Assembly: GCA_012861695.1 (NCBI GenBank)
Contig: JAAOOA010000090.1
Coordinates: 462,501 to 526,500, forward strand
From: Trematomus loennbergii
Taxonomy: Eukaryota; Chordata; Actinopteri; Perciformes; Nototheniidae
Direction: 5' to 3'
Length of the DNA stretch: 64,000 nucleotides
The translations under genes and the position numbers were made by a program. The notes under the pieces were generated by a model. That model saw only the letters and a list, made by a program, of their open reading frames with translations. It was not told the DNA's origin and made no database searches. Within the stretch, counting starts at the first letter, position 1, and each line of letters begins with the position of its first letter. Shown here in pieces: positions 1-13,679 of this stretch.

Positions 1-94
1 TGGTAATAATGGATCGCAAGCTCCACTATAATTCGGTCAGTGAACTATGCTTTGTTGGTGTGATGTCGCCCACAGCACTGCAGATAAAGAAGCT

Positions 95-1560
<1,466 letters not shown>

Positions 1561-1678
1561 TTAAAGGGGACCTATCATGCAAAATGCACTTTTGTACGTC
1601 TTTTATACATGAATATGCCTTATATAGGTATGGTCCTACACTATATTATTCAAATATAGCATGATAGGTCCACTTTAA
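1561..1678. mobile_element. TTAA-flanked MITE, internally deleted
   Basis: TTAA is present at both ends (1561-1564 and 1675-1678). Inside are inverted ends AGGGGACCTATCATGC and GCATGATAGGTCCACT. The TTAA target duplication suggests a piggyBac-type element. It is a shortened relative of the copy at 11609-12098. Confidence 0.75.
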
Positions 1679-4282
1679 ATCCCACCGCCAATTCGCAGCA
1701 TCACGGCTAGCCTAGGCTCAGTGAAAAAAATGGAGAGGGAAATAACTCTAGATGTGTCTTCTAGCACATTTTACAATTTGTAGGACCTTATGATTTAAGC
1801 ACTATTCTAATGTTTGTACTGGGTAGTTGATTTTGAGTCTCTTTTACAATGTGAGTCAATGGGAAAAAGTATTTTTGGGCCTAATGATGCAACAGATGGG
1901 ACACGTCAGTCCTAGTATCACTGTTTGGACATTTTCTTTAAGTACTACGCACTTCCTGAGGGCTTGGTGCTTCCCGCTTGTAATTGACTGCAAATGTTAT
2001 CAGACTGTATGAAGCAGCGTAAGCTATAGCAGCGGAGGTGGTGAGGAAGGAGCAAACAGCATGTTATGTGAAGGAAGCTCGAGCATCCTAGTAATGACAT
2101 CTCATAATTGGAAGATCTTTATCGTGCTGCGTGTTTAAAGTGGAGAATGTGTTGAACTGTTTAATATCGAATGATAGGTGAATAAAGTTGGAAGCACTTA
2201 TTTTCCTGAATGCTGTCCACCACCCTTTTTCTCTACTTTTATAACCTAATGTAATCTTAATGCCAGGCAGAACGCTGATACTGAACGGTTCACTTACCAC
2301 GTTTTAAACAATATCTGCATTAATAGTTACGGTACAAGTAAGGTTAGGCTACTGAAACACTCGCTTAAAGTAAGAGGCAGATTGTGGTTATGGTTTATTT
2401 AAGAAGCAATGGATTGTGGCAAGAATGTGACAGGACACCACTCTGGGTTTCCACATGTAAAAAGGGGGCTACATATTTCCTCCATTAGCACTGAGTGGTA
2501 GCATCGGACATGAATCCTGTGCCACAGAATTATCCTTGTAAGGATACAGAGCTGTTAATGTGGCTTTATTGGTCTAACATTTACCCACTATTTTCACGTA
2601 TCAGGATATCTCCACATGCACGTTAAACTCTGACATGCTGTACATTTGCTAATGGCTTTACTCTAGAATCTGCCGCTGTGATGTGGCTGCCGAATTGTCA
2701 TCAACTAATTGCTGCAATCATTTCTCCACTCCACAATAACTGCAGAAATATCCCGTTAAAGCTACAGGGCCCCATCCTTATCCTGATTTTGAGAAGCCAG
2801 ATGTGCATTAACAGGAATATGTCTGCCGTTTCAACTTGAAAAGATTCAATATGATGATAAAAGATTACTGAGATATGTATATAGTCTGCCATAAATAGAG
2901 AATTTGCATCATGCTGTCATTATCCATTACGGTTGATGATACGGAGAAACCGAACCCTGCAGACTGGGTTTCGATGCAGCAGTGTGAAGACAGCTCTGAT
3001 CCCCTCAGAGGAGGAATGAGGGAGGATGGCAGGTGTTTTGGACCTCAAAGACACATCTGTGCACGGCAGACCGATCTCACACCTCAAAGGCTTTAAATGA
3101 AGTCTGCAGAGATATAAATACCCAGGCTACTCAATGTTTCCTGTAAACGTCCCAAAAAATGTGATCACAAAGATAATAGCGTACATGTATTTGGATTGAT
3201 CTATTTTCACATCAGTGAATTATGGGCGGCTGCTACTTTGGGAGCATTTTAATATTCTGTCACCTAGCCACAGGACATTAGCTGCTGGCTGGTCGATCCT
3301 CCATTAGTTTAGATTGAAATGTCTAAACAACCATCGGATGGATTATTGTTCCCCTCAGGATAAACTGTAATAACTTATCCGTAGTGATCCTCTGACTCTC
3401 ATTGGAATTCATTTAGTTTTATGCATACACCTGCACAACAAGGGACTGTACTTTGCGTCGAATGCAAATTGGCAAATGTTAGCATGTACTGCATCTGCTA
3501 AATATCAATACCATACATTAAAACTGTGAGCATGTTAGCAGGCTGATATTAGCATTTAGCTCCTTGTGCCTACAGGCCCCACGAAGCGGGTTGAGCACAG
3601 GAAGTGAACAATTCATTTTGCTTCTCTAATGTTTCTGTTAAAGCTTGCCAACTAGCAAGTAGCCTGCTCCCCGTATGCCATGTTCAGAACACAAAGAGCA
3701 AACCCAAAAACTACAATAATGCGAGGAACCTGCTCATTTGCCAACATGCACGATATGCAGTGTTCGAAACACCCAAAAACTACAATAACTGTTTTCTTCA
3801 CGACAGATTTGACTGGTTTTTAACTTCCTGTTCCACCAATGCATTATAAGTGTTGCTCTAAATATATGTATAAAACATGAGCTTAGGGAAACAGAAGTGT
3901 CTCAATGAGTGATGTGTTCAGGGCCAGGCGTTGGTTTTAGTTGTGAGTCTGCTGCAGTTTCCTCCCTTTCCTTTCACTAATTCTCCCCTGCAGGCCCCTC
4001 TGCTCTCACTGTATGTAATGAAAAATACAGAGATAACGCTCAAATAATTGCTTGTAATCTCATCTCATATCGATAAAAGTACCAAGCTATATTACTTTGT
4101 AGTAATACTTATACCACACACATGGTTCAGCATGCTTTTATTTCACTATAAAATGAGCAATTGGGCTGTGACCTGATGATCATTGGTCAGCATTGGAATA
4201 CAAATAATTAGTCAATGAATGGGATAACTCATTAAAGCCTGAATACATGTTCTGTACAAAGTACTTCTAAGAGTAGAAATAC
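1679..4282. other. Intergenic, no gene recognised
   Basis: No conserved coding. Around 3470-3850 are TTAGCATG/TTAGCAGG motifs and an imperfect pair of ACCCAAAAACTACAATAA stretches (3703 and 3771), which look repeat-derived. Confidence 0.5.
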
Positions 4283-4424
4283 TGGTACTTGTGGGTTATC
4301 TGTCGCCACTTTTACATTTTATTTTCCAATCCCAACCATAACCATAACCATAACCCTAACAAAAGTGCGTATTAAGAGAGTCTGAAAAAAAACTAAAAAA
4401 GTGGCGACAGGTCCCACAAGTACC
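4283..4424. mobile_element. Short inverted-repeat element
   Basis: GGTACTTGTGGGTTATCTG and CTGTCGCCACTTTTAC at the left face an inverted GTGGCGACAGGTCCCACAAG at 4401-4420. The core contains CCATAACCATAACCCTAAC. The structure is a MITE or a foldback of about 140 bp. Confidence 0.6.
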
Positions 4425-5409
4425 AAAACTTATCCTGTCATCTCTATTTGATCTATCTGCACTCATCATGGCCTCTGTGCACATCTGCAACACCTGGCCA
4501 GGCTCTCCTTCCGGTGTTAAACATCAGAAGCACCGTGTGTCTCACTGAAACCCCGCAGAGCTGAGGGCCTGTCCCCCTGGAACAGATGAACTTGAGTCCT
4601 GGAGGAGCAATGCATCAAGTCCGGACAAACGTCGCATTGACGCGCTGAGCTAGCAAACCGTGCGGAGAGAATCCTGCTCCACACACACACTCCTGCTCCA
4701 CAGTCCACACACACTCCTGTTGAGGATGATGTCAGTGTTGGAGCACGAGAACACATCTGCCCAACATCAGCAGGGAAATGACTGCAGGACAAACCCAGTC
4801 TCGTGCATTCACAAAACACATCGACATGCGTAGAAAGCCCCTCATTAACAACAATCTGCTGTGTGCTATCGATGCTAACATACATGCAGAATACACACAT
4901 CATCAATGTGCACGATCATTGCGAGGAGCACAGATGGAGAGCACTGATTGGAGGAAAATGCATGATCAGATCCGTGTTTCCCTGCAGGCTAGTAGCCGTA
5001 CCCAGGAAGGTTACACGGTGATGCAGAAAGGGAGAGCCCCGCCATGTCTTACCGCATCTCATCCGTCCTCTGGAGCCGTGTGCACTGATAGTGGTTTCCC
5101 GATGACGACATGGAGCATGTGCAGAGGTAAAACCGCAATATCCGCCTCAGAGTCCGGGTTCATCCTCTCCTCTCCTGCCACACATCGTTGTTGGAGGATG
5201 TCAACCCCGGTGCAGCATCCTCTTCTACGTAACCACACCCCCCTCTCTCTCTATCTCCCTCTCTCTCTCCCTTTCTCTCCCTCTCTCTCCCTCTCTCCCC
5301 CTCTCTCTAGGATACAAATTCAAAAAGCTTTATTGGCAATAATATGACATGCTGCATGCACTACTATTGCAGAAGCTTTGTATGAATAATATCTTACAAT
5401 ACACATCTA
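4425..5409. other. GC-richer intergenic block, no gene recognised
   Basis: 4500-5230 is less AT-rich than its surroundings and free of named repeats. It contains open frames on both strands without family resemblance. It could be a distal promoter or an untranslated exon of minar2. A CT-rich run (5233-5309) and a LINE-tail-like stretch in reverse (5310-5345) follow. Confidence 0.3.
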
Positions 5410-6000
5410 CAGAGGTGGAGAAGTAGGAGGAAGATCTTGTACTTGAGTAAAAGTAGAAGTACTCAGATCTTGTACTTGAGTAAAAGTAGAAGTACTCAGA
5501 TCTTGTACTTGAGTAAAAGTACCAGAGTGTAGGAATACTCTGTTTCAGTAAAAGTCCTGCATTCAAAATGTTCCTCAAGTAAAAGTAGGAAAGTATTATC
5601 ATCAGCATATAGTTAAAGTAGCGACAGTAAAAGTAGTCATTGTGCAGATTGGTCCATTTCAGAATAATATATATGATATGTTTTATAATGATTGATCATT
5701 AAAGTGTTCTCAAAGCTGGTAAAGGTGCAGCTAGTTTGAATGACTTTGTATACTGCAGGGTAGCTTGTGATTTACTCCAGGTGGAACTAAAGTCTGATTT
5801 AACACTTGATTATATTTCACATCATTCATCCAGATCTGTAAAGTAACTAAAGGTATTAAATACATGTAGTGGAGGAAAAGTACACAATTTACCTCTGAAC
5901 CGTGGTGAAGTAGAAGTACACAGTAGCATAACATGGAAATACTCAAGTAAAGTAAAAGTACCTCAACATTTTACTTAAGTACAGTACTCGGGTAAATCTG
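5410..6000. mobile_element. Non-autonomous TE copy (CAGAGGTGG family)
   Basis: Begins CAGAGGTGG and carries three tandem 33-bp units of the form TACTTGAGTAAAAGTAGAAG (5431-5529), then TTTTACTTAAGTACAGTACT near its right end. The same family, in the other orientation, ends CCACCTCTG at 15910. hAT-type ends are suspected. Confidence 0.55.
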
Positions 6001-6069
6001 CTTATAATATCTATATTAGTTTGTATGTCATTTTATAATGTGTTTCCGCTGCACTATTTCTTAATGTTC

Positions 6070-6856
6070 TTAACCCTTTCACGCATAGAGGTCACTACAG
6101 TGGACAGCTTTTCAAAAGGTGTTTTCTTGTATATGCATGGGTTTTGATGGCATAGTTGCACATCAGCCACTACATAGGACCAGCGCTGCATAGGACCATA
6201 GACTGTATATATAAACCTAAATAGACCCTATTGCATCATCCCATACACTGCCTCTCAGTGGAAAGTCAGTGTAAGTGCATGACACATTTCTCTAAACCAA
6301 GATGGACGACAGAAAGCCAGATGGACCGAATCACTCGTCGATATCTTGCCAATCCTTTTATGGAAAGCGCTCCCTGTGGCCGTATAACAATGTTGGTGAC
6401 ATCAAGTAACAACTAAGGAATCATATAATTCATAAATTGTCAAAGTATTGATTTTATGTTTGCAGGAAATTATGATTAATCACCTGTCCAAGTGGACGTC
6501 ATGCATCACTGGCTATATTTCAACTAAACGTCATACTGTTACTGCTACTGTTGTTCTTGAAAATACTTCATTTGCAATCTTTTTGGGCCGTAAATCAATA
6601 TACTTATGTTATTATAATGTAATTTTAAGTTTGCACATCTTTATTTATCATTTTTTCCAAATGTACATGTCTTTAGTTCAAACTTTAACGCATACTGTCC
6701 ATCTGAGTGGACATTTACAAACATCTTTTTCTAAATTTGAAAGAACTAGATAAAAAGAAACTAAAGTTAATATCTAGTTTTTAATGCCCCAAGAGCAATA
6801 TAAAACACTTGGTAACAAAATCCTGACTGAGGTTTTCATAATTCATGAAAGGGTTG
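6070..6856. mobile_element. Candidate MITE
   Basis: Left end TTAACCCTTTCACGCAT and right end ATTCATGAAAGGGTT form imperfect inverted ends. TTAA is only seen on the left. No coding is recognised inside. Confidence 0.4.
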
Positions 6857-7123
6857 TTTCTTTACTTTTGTAAACAATTTGAATTGCCTTGTGTTCAAAG
6901 GTGCTCCATAAATACACTTGCCTTGCCTAAAAAGATGAAATGAAAATGCAGTCCATTGGACCAACAGTTGTTGCACTACTAAATACTGTTAATATTTACA
7001 TTAATTATGTGACCGTCTATGTTTCCTGTAGTTATTGAAGTGCTCTTTTTACTGCACTGTTAGTGTACAGTTTTATTATTATTTTGCTGCTGTGTGCATT
7101 GTATTTGTGTAACTCTGGTACAA

Positions 7124-7250
<127 letters not shown>

Positions 7251-7418
7251 CATCTGTGTCACAGTTGACTCTTAATGGTCAGGTTGGGTTTCACACACCT
7301 GCAAGTGATACAGGCTCCTGACTCTGCTGCTCCTCATGAATTATTCCACAGCCTGCCAGTCGTAGTGAGTGTGTGAATCCATCCAGGGAGTTCAGTCAGT
7401 GAGGACGGAGCGATCCAG

Positions 7419-7568
7419 ATGGACTTCTCCGCTCTGCCCAACACCAACCACCCTCAGAGGTTCCTGCAGCTGGACGTGGGCATGCTGCCCGCCTCACACG
7501 GGATGTTCCAGATCGGGGCGGTGCTGAGCAGCCAGAGGCACTGGAGCAACAGAGTCTACTCTCAGAAG
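7419..7568 (+). CDS. minar2: minar2 coding exon 1
   Basis: Fifty codons from the ATG to AAG, followed by the donor GTACCA. The exon ends in YSQK, as the human protein has YSQR at the same place. The upstream 100 bases (about 7320-7418) look like 5' UTR. A (CT)n microsatellite at 7126-7248 sits just upstream. Confidence 0.88.
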
Positions 7569-10500
7569 GTACCATCAGTGTGTTCATCCCTCTACGCATG
7601 TGATTCTGTACGGTAGGTATAGTCTTTGTCACTCGTCACCGGCTTGAGCTTCAATCTCAGGATCCATGTATTTGTGATCCTCTCCAGAATGGAAGTAGTC
7701 ATCACATACAGAGCATCAGCTAGTTCCTGAACAGTGTCCTTCACATGCTGATATCCAAGAGAGGGAGTTACACAGTCACAAGATGGAGGAATAGAAAGCA
7801 GTATTCAATGTTTACTTCAGATTAGCTCCACGTCAGAAATGAGCATGCTTGTCATATGTCTATCTCCATAAGGCTGAATCATCATGTTAATCACATAGCT
7901 ATCATATGCCTCAAACAGTCCTGATGCTCTTCTAGGTAATCATACATCCTGTCATGTACACAGCTACAGTTGGGATACCTTTGTTATCATGTTACTCTCA
8001 TATTGGAAGAGTACATTCAGTATTTTCCCAACAATTGTGAGCTTTGCTACTGATGTATTTGTTTCGTTCATAGTGGGAAACCCCGTCTTTACTGCAGTGT
8101 GTTTCCTGAGTGTTAAAAGATGACGTGTGACTCTTGATGGTTCAAATATCCAGTGGCACGTAGAGTATAAAAAGTGTGAGGTTCTCTTGGTGTTCACACA
8201 CATATATTTGGCACACACTTTTGCACTATTACCGCTTAGTCTTCCTCCTGTGTAATAACCCATACATGTGCAATATTATACACTCAAACATATTCATTAA
8301 TCAAATGAATTAATCAAAGGGAATGATGTCTTGGCAGAGATCATCCTCGTAAGTTTCTGGCTTGAAATAGGAGGACACTGCTGTGTGTGTGTAACATGTT
8401 ACACCCTTTATATATACAGTCTATTGTTATACCCAGAGATCAGGAGTACAGTCTGATGTTGTTTGATGTAGAATACAGTCATTGGTTGAAAAGGGATGTT
8501 AACGTTGTGATGTTGGGCTTGCAGAAGGCAGAATTTTCTGTCATTTTGCAAGAGTCAAAGTTTAATTTATTGCTCTAAAAGTGGAAATCTTACAAAAGAA
8601 AATGCATTTCACCCTCATGATGTGAGATAAAGCTGTCTTACATTATGAGCATGTTTCCTTGATGTTTTTTTAAATGCTGCGCAGGTGTTGTCAAGCATGT
8701 TTGCACCTGCAGATAAGAATATAAAAGCATGAACACAACACAATTTAAACAGAGCTGGGAAGTAGTGGAGTACAAATACTTTGTTACTGTACTTAAGTAC
8801 ATTTTTTCTGGTATCAGTACTTTACTCCACTACTTTTTTTCTGATGACTTTGACTTCTTACATGTTGAACACAAATACCTGTACTTTCTACTTCTTACAT
8901 TTGAACACAAATACCTGTACTTTCTACTTCTTACATGTTGAACACAAATACCTGTACTTTCTACTTCTTACATGTTGAACACAAATACCTGTACTTTCTA
9001 CTTCTTACATGTTGAACACAAATACCTGTACTTTCTACTTCTTACATGTTGAACACAAATACCTGTACTTTCTACTTCTTACATGTTGAACACAAATACC
9101 TGTACTTTCTACTTCTTACATGTTGAACACAAATACCTGTACTTTCTACTTCTTACATGTTGAACACAAATACCTGTACTTTCTACTTCTTACATGTTGA
9201 ACACAAATACCTGTACTTTCTACTTCTTACATTTGAACACAAATACCTGTACTTTCTACTTCTTACATGTTGAACACAAATACCTGTACTTTCTACTTCT
9301 TACATGTTGAACACAAATACCTGTACTTTCTACTTCTTACATGTTGAACACAAATACCTGTACTTTCTACTTCTTACATGTTGAACACAAATACCTGTAC
9401 TTTCTACTTCTTACATTTGAACACAAATACCTGTACTTTCTACTTCTTACATGTTGAACACAAATACCTGTACTTTCTACTTCTTACATGTTGAACACAA
9501 ATACCTGTACTTTCTACTTCTTACATGTTGAACACAAATACCTGTACTTTCTACTTCTTACATGTTGAACACAAATACCTGTACTTTCTACTTCTTACAT
9601 GTTGAACACAAATACCTGTACTTTCTACTTCTTACATGTTGAACACAAATACCTGTACTTTCTACTTCTTACATGTTGAACACAAATACCTGTACTTTCT
9701 ACTTCTTACATGTTGAACCAAATACCTGTACTTTCTACTTCTTACATGTTGAACCAAATACCTGTACTTTCTACTTCTTACATGTTGAACCAAATACCTG
9801 TACTTTCTACTTCTTACATGTTGAACACAAATACCTGTACTTTCTACTTCTTACATGTTGAACACAAATACCTGTACTTTCTACTTCTTACATGTTGAAC
9901 CAAATACCTGTACTTTCTACTCTTACATTTCCCAAACAGGCTGGTTCCTTTAGTTTGAATGTGTGTTTGGTGGCGTGATCATTATTATTTAGAGTCATTG
10001 CGTGCCTATTGATTTGAACACGATCCGTGTATCCATCATTTCCTGGTCTTCTCTAAAGAAGAGGGACCAATGAAAACGTTGTCATGTTGCCGTTGTTCAG
10101 CATGGAAACATTCATTAGCTAACAATGACATTATTGTTCTATTAATATAAAGGGAGGTCAGGTACTCTTTAAAACAGCTGCTAGTTATGGGTACTTTTTA
10201 CTGAAGTACATTTCAAAGCCCTCTTTACTTTTACTTGAGTAAAGAAGTTTAGTCAGTACTTCTACTTTCACCAGAGTATTTTTAAACACGAGTATCTGTA
10301 CTTCTACTTGAGTAAAGGAAGTGTGTACTTTTGCCCTCTCTTGTTATAATGGTCATCATGGAGGCTGTTTGTGTCTCAGTGTATTCTCTTTAAAGCCTCG
10401 GTGCCTCTTTCTCTCCACAGAGGGACCCCAGGCCGAGCCGCCCCCCCTCCCCAGAAGCCTCTCCTGTGGTGTTTGATGCCAGATACCTGGAGAAACACAT

Positions 10501-11429
10501 CACACCCGTCACCCTGAAGTCCAACATCAAGAGGAACCCTCTGTACACGGACATCAGACCCGTGGAAGAGTACGACAACAAGAAGACCAAGCCCTCCTGG
10601 ACGGTGAAGGAGTTCGACACGCAAACAATCCACGGAAACCTGGAGGGGTATTTAAAGGTAACGTGGAGCGGAGGCTGTGGAGGATGGCGGGATGAATGGC
10701 TGTTCAGGGGGGGGATTGGTGGACACCTCATCAGTGCATCACTAATGGATCAAATTAAGTAACAAATGTGACATTTACCTCATGAACCAGTTAGTCAATT
10801 AGTCAATCTAGTACAAAATTGAACAATTGTTATTATACTATTTATTTTATCTTTGTACATCAATAAATACAACTATTTAGAGCTCAATGCAGAGCCATAT
10901 TTAGTATTTAAAGAGTCAGGAAGACAAATGCTTCTAGTTAAAACAGAAAAGGAGATGTGGAAGATACACAGACATGTTTCTGTCCAGTAGGATGTGAAAG
11001 AATGACTGAATTTATTTGGAATAGAATATGAAAAGTCTGAGGAACCAGTGAGTGCTGAAATACTATCATTATAATATCCCAAATGTCAAATGTGCCGGTT
11101 GCGAGCCCAACTATAGGAACACTGTTTTGACTCGTACACAAACTAGAACAATCCTGGTATCCATGTTTGTTTTTGAGTCATGTGACCGATGGCTTGTCCA
11201 ACATTTGAGGTTTTTGATGGTCTCTCCAGGAGGAAGAGAAGACGGCTAAAGACCTGGACTTCTGGCTGGAGGATCTCTACACACCGGGTTCGACTCGTTA
11301 CTGAAGAAGAAGGAAGCCGAACACAAAAGAAAAAGACTCTGCAAAATACTCTCTGTGTTCCTCCTGTGTGTCGGTGCGGTGCTCATCGTTATCATAGTGC
11401 CAGTGTTGGTTCTGCAGAAGAAAGACTGA
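7419..11429 (+). CDS. minar2: minar2 (KIAA1024L), three coding exons, frameshifted in the last
   Basis: MINAR2 is a small, mostly disordered membrane protein of the family named for the NOTCH2-binding receptor MINAR1. Coding exons are 7419-7568, 10421-10657 and 11230-11429, joined by GT-AG introns in phase 0. Recognition rests on the N-terminal block beginning MDFSALPNTNHPQRFLQLDV, the central NPLY and PSWTVKEFD blocks, the DFWLEDLYTPG block, and a hydrophobic C-terminal anchor followed by QKKD and a stop. The length would be about 195 residues against about 190 in human MINAR2. The start ATG at 7419 has G at +4 and lies at the head of the conserved N-terminus. As printed, exon 3 lacks one base near 11288, so the literal reading ends at TGA 11302-11304 before the membrane anchor. 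The gene converges on slc12a2. Family identity is from recall of human MINAR2, not from a search. Confidence 0.88.
7569..10420 (+). other. minar2 intron 1
   Basis: A 2.85-kb intron. Its second half is a TE-like unit (about 8751-10345) of the family containing stretches such as ACTTGAGTAAAGGAAG, enlarged by the 37-bp array at 8853-9930. The first half (7569-8750) shows no exon or repeat I can name. Confidence 0.8.
8853..9930. repeat. 37-bp minisatellite, about 29 units
   Basis: Period measured directly (AACACAAAT at 8941 and 8978). Units are nearly identical; variants are a one-base loss (ACATTTGAAC) and a group of CA losses (GAACCAAAT) near 9715-9800. The array is inside minar2 intron 1, inside a TE of the CAGAGGTGG family. 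Confidence 0.97.
10421..10657 (+). CDS. minar2: minar2 coding exon 2
   Basis: Seventy-nine codons between acceptor ...CTCTCCACAG and donor GTAACG. It opens with a proline-rich, disordered stretch (RDPRPSRPPSPEASP) and continues into conserved NPLY (about residue 88) and PSWTVKEFD blocks. Both reading frame and phase agree with exons 1 and 3. Confidence 0.88.
11230..11429 (+). CDS. minar2: minar2 coding exon 3 (C-terminal anchor), with a one-base loss
   Basis: The acceptor TCTCTCCAG precedes codons for EEEKTAKDLDFWLEDLYTP. The following glycine codon is one base short (CCGGGTTC), which shifts the frame to a stop at 11302-11304. In the +1 frame the expected FDSLLKKKEAEHKRKR basic segment, a hydrophobic segment of about 20 residues and QKKD then TGA (11427-11429) follow without interruption. 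The downstream frame is intact to its natural stop, which argues for an assembly indel over real gene decay. Confidence 0.82.
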
Positions 11430-11608
11430 TTAAAGAGGATATTTATAAGGACTGCTTATATACTGAGATAAACGGACCTACACGACCTCTCTATGAACGA
11501 CACAATGCTTTCTTTAGGATATTAACTCCAGAGCTGTGTTTTCTTTCCTCTGAACGTAGCATAAGAACGATTATGCTCCTGGGTGAGACTCAGAATCAAG
11601 GTGCAAAC

Positions 11609-12098
11609 TTAAAGGGGACCTATCATGCAAAATGCACTTTTGTACGTCTTTATACATGAATATGTGTCCCCGGTGTTCCAGGGAACTCACCAAGTGTCAC
11701 AAAACACAACCCTCTCTATTTTCCTCCATACCCAAATCTCTAAAAAAGGGCTGCAACGGATCTGATAAAAACTGATCCAGATTTGAACACTGTCCTGACG
11801 TCAGGGCGGTGGCGCTACGGCTATTGGGCCAACTCCACCAATCAGGAGGAGACAGTCACGGCCATTGCCGTTCGAAAGCGCTGGAGACGCTGTAGTACAT
11901 ATGCCAGGCCTGTAGATGGTGCTGTTCTCACAGAATCAGCCCTTGCTAAAACAGAGCAAAAAAGTACAAATTGAGCAAATGAGGCATGGCTAAAATGCAT
12001 GATCTGTTTGGTATTTTGAAAAAAAAAAAGTATAAATATGCCTTATATAGGTATGGTCCTACACTATATTATTATAATAGCATGATAGGTCCACTTTA
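11609..12098. mobile_element. TTAA-type MITE, longer copy
   Basis: Left TTAA then AGGGGACCTATCATGC; right GCATGATAGGTCCACTTTA. About 490 bp, with the same outer 60-bp sequences as the 118-bp copy at 1561. It lies about 180 bases after the minar2 stop. Confidence 0.72.
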
Positions 12099-12103
12099 GG
12101 ATC

Positions 12104-12749
12104 TTAACCCTTATGTTGTGTTCGGGTCTCCCGTGACCCGTTTCAAGTTAAAATGATATAATAACTACGCTCTAGTTTTTTGTATCTGAACGAGGCTTCA
12201 TGATATCCTCCACAACAGATATATAAACACTACAAAACTGATTTGACCATTTTAGCCAAGTCTGAAGGTCTCTAAAAAAAAACTGTATAATTTGTTGTTG
12301 GGGTCTGGGGAGACCCAGCAGAATTGTTGTGGGTCACTCGGGGTCAAATTTGGCCCAATCAAGATTCAACTTTGACTTTAGACGCCCCTCCCCCACCCCC
12401 TTCATCACTGTAACAATAATTGTTCGCAACATGCACCTGGTCTCCCCTCCCTCTGCCCCCTCCCCCACGGGAACTCAACCTTTCTCAAAGAATATGTACA
12501 CTAACACTTGAACCTGAACACACACATGCACGTGTGCAATATGTGGTGTAATGTGTTTTGGGGCCATAACATTAAATTACAGGATTGTACGGTCATGAAT
12601 GTATAATAAGTTAGTTATGATGTAGTTAAAACAATATTGGATGATAGTCATTTATTTTTGTGTGTTTTGGACTGAAATAAATCATGGGTCAAAATGTACC
12701 CGCGAACACCATGAACGGTAACAGCTTTCAAACACAACACAAGGGTTAA
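12104..12749. mobile_element. TTAA-flanked piggyBac-type MITE
   Basis: TTAA at 12104-12107 and 12746-12749. Ends CCCTTATGTTGTGTT and AACACAACACAAGGG are inverted with one mismatch. No transposase. It abuts the previous MITE. Confidence 0.75.
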
Positions 12750-13640
12750 AGAAACAAATCCTCATTGTCTTCACCACATTACCTCTTGGTAATCAAAAGA
12801 AATCAATGGCTTCTGTTCAACAAGCGCTTCTGATTCAAGGCTCATTAGAATATGTGATCTTGGGAGCTACCGTCGTCATTTGGCACACTGAGCTATTTGA
12901 GAAGGGGGTCTTAAAGAGACAGGTGCTGAAACAAAGCGTTTTAGACAGATTGTAAACACAGGTATGTTCAAATAATAGATGATATGAGAAGAGAGATGTG
13001 TTTTTTTTAATAGTGAAGCATGAAACCCTGTTCTATTAGAATCCCAAAATACACGTTTATACCTGAAAAAGAGCTTTATTTGTCCTCTTTAAAGGAGCAT
13101 ATGTTTTAACGGTGACATTTTACAGGCTATACTGACTGGGATAACTGGGACTGTATACAAGATGGACACCCATAGTGTCCCCAATAGTTTCTAAAGCGAT
13201 GCCTTCCAGCTTGGATCTGGCTTTGCTGCTTATTGGGACAGAAAATCTGATTCAAACAGAGAGCAGCCGCCATAGTTTAGACTCTCAGTGCAGCCAACAT
13301 GTGAAACAAGATGTGACCACAAGAGGCTTCACCCAGCAGCTCGTCACCTATGGAGCATCTAGTGTTTGACATCCAGTGGCTTCACTCTGCTGCAGTGAGA
13401 CTGGTGGGGTCCAGGGCAGCTCCGTGAGGCGTCCATAAATTCAATAAGACCACCAACCCAGACAGTGTCTCAAAATTAACATAATTTAAGGGCCCATTAT
13501 TAAACTCTTTTTCAACAATAATAATATAAGATGGGCGGGTGTTACCTTGGTTGGTTATTAGCTAATGGTTGCACTCATGCAATCATACTTTTACCTTTGA
13601 TACATTAACTTCATCGATTTCTATACTTAACGTTTTTAAT
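12750..13640. other. Intergenic, nothing recognised
   Basis: Unremarkable sequence between minar2 and the 33-bp array. GGTTACCTTGGTTG-like phrases near 13540 resemble the MITE interior at 20300. Confidence 0.5.
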
Positions 13641-13679
13641 TCAGGACTTTCGCTTGTATCGGAGTGTATTCAGACCAAA

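Noticed and set aside
4333..4360. Telomere-like CCATAACCATAACCCTAAC
   Set aside because: Too short and imperfect for an interstitial telomere; it is the core of a small inverted-repeat element.
4517..4906. 129-codon minus-strand open frame
   Set aside because: Overlaps the previous frame on the other strand, with no recognisable domain or splice partners.
4778..5347. 189-codon open frame
   Set aside because: No family resemblance, overlapping frames on both strands, ends in a CT microsatellite. Likely chance.
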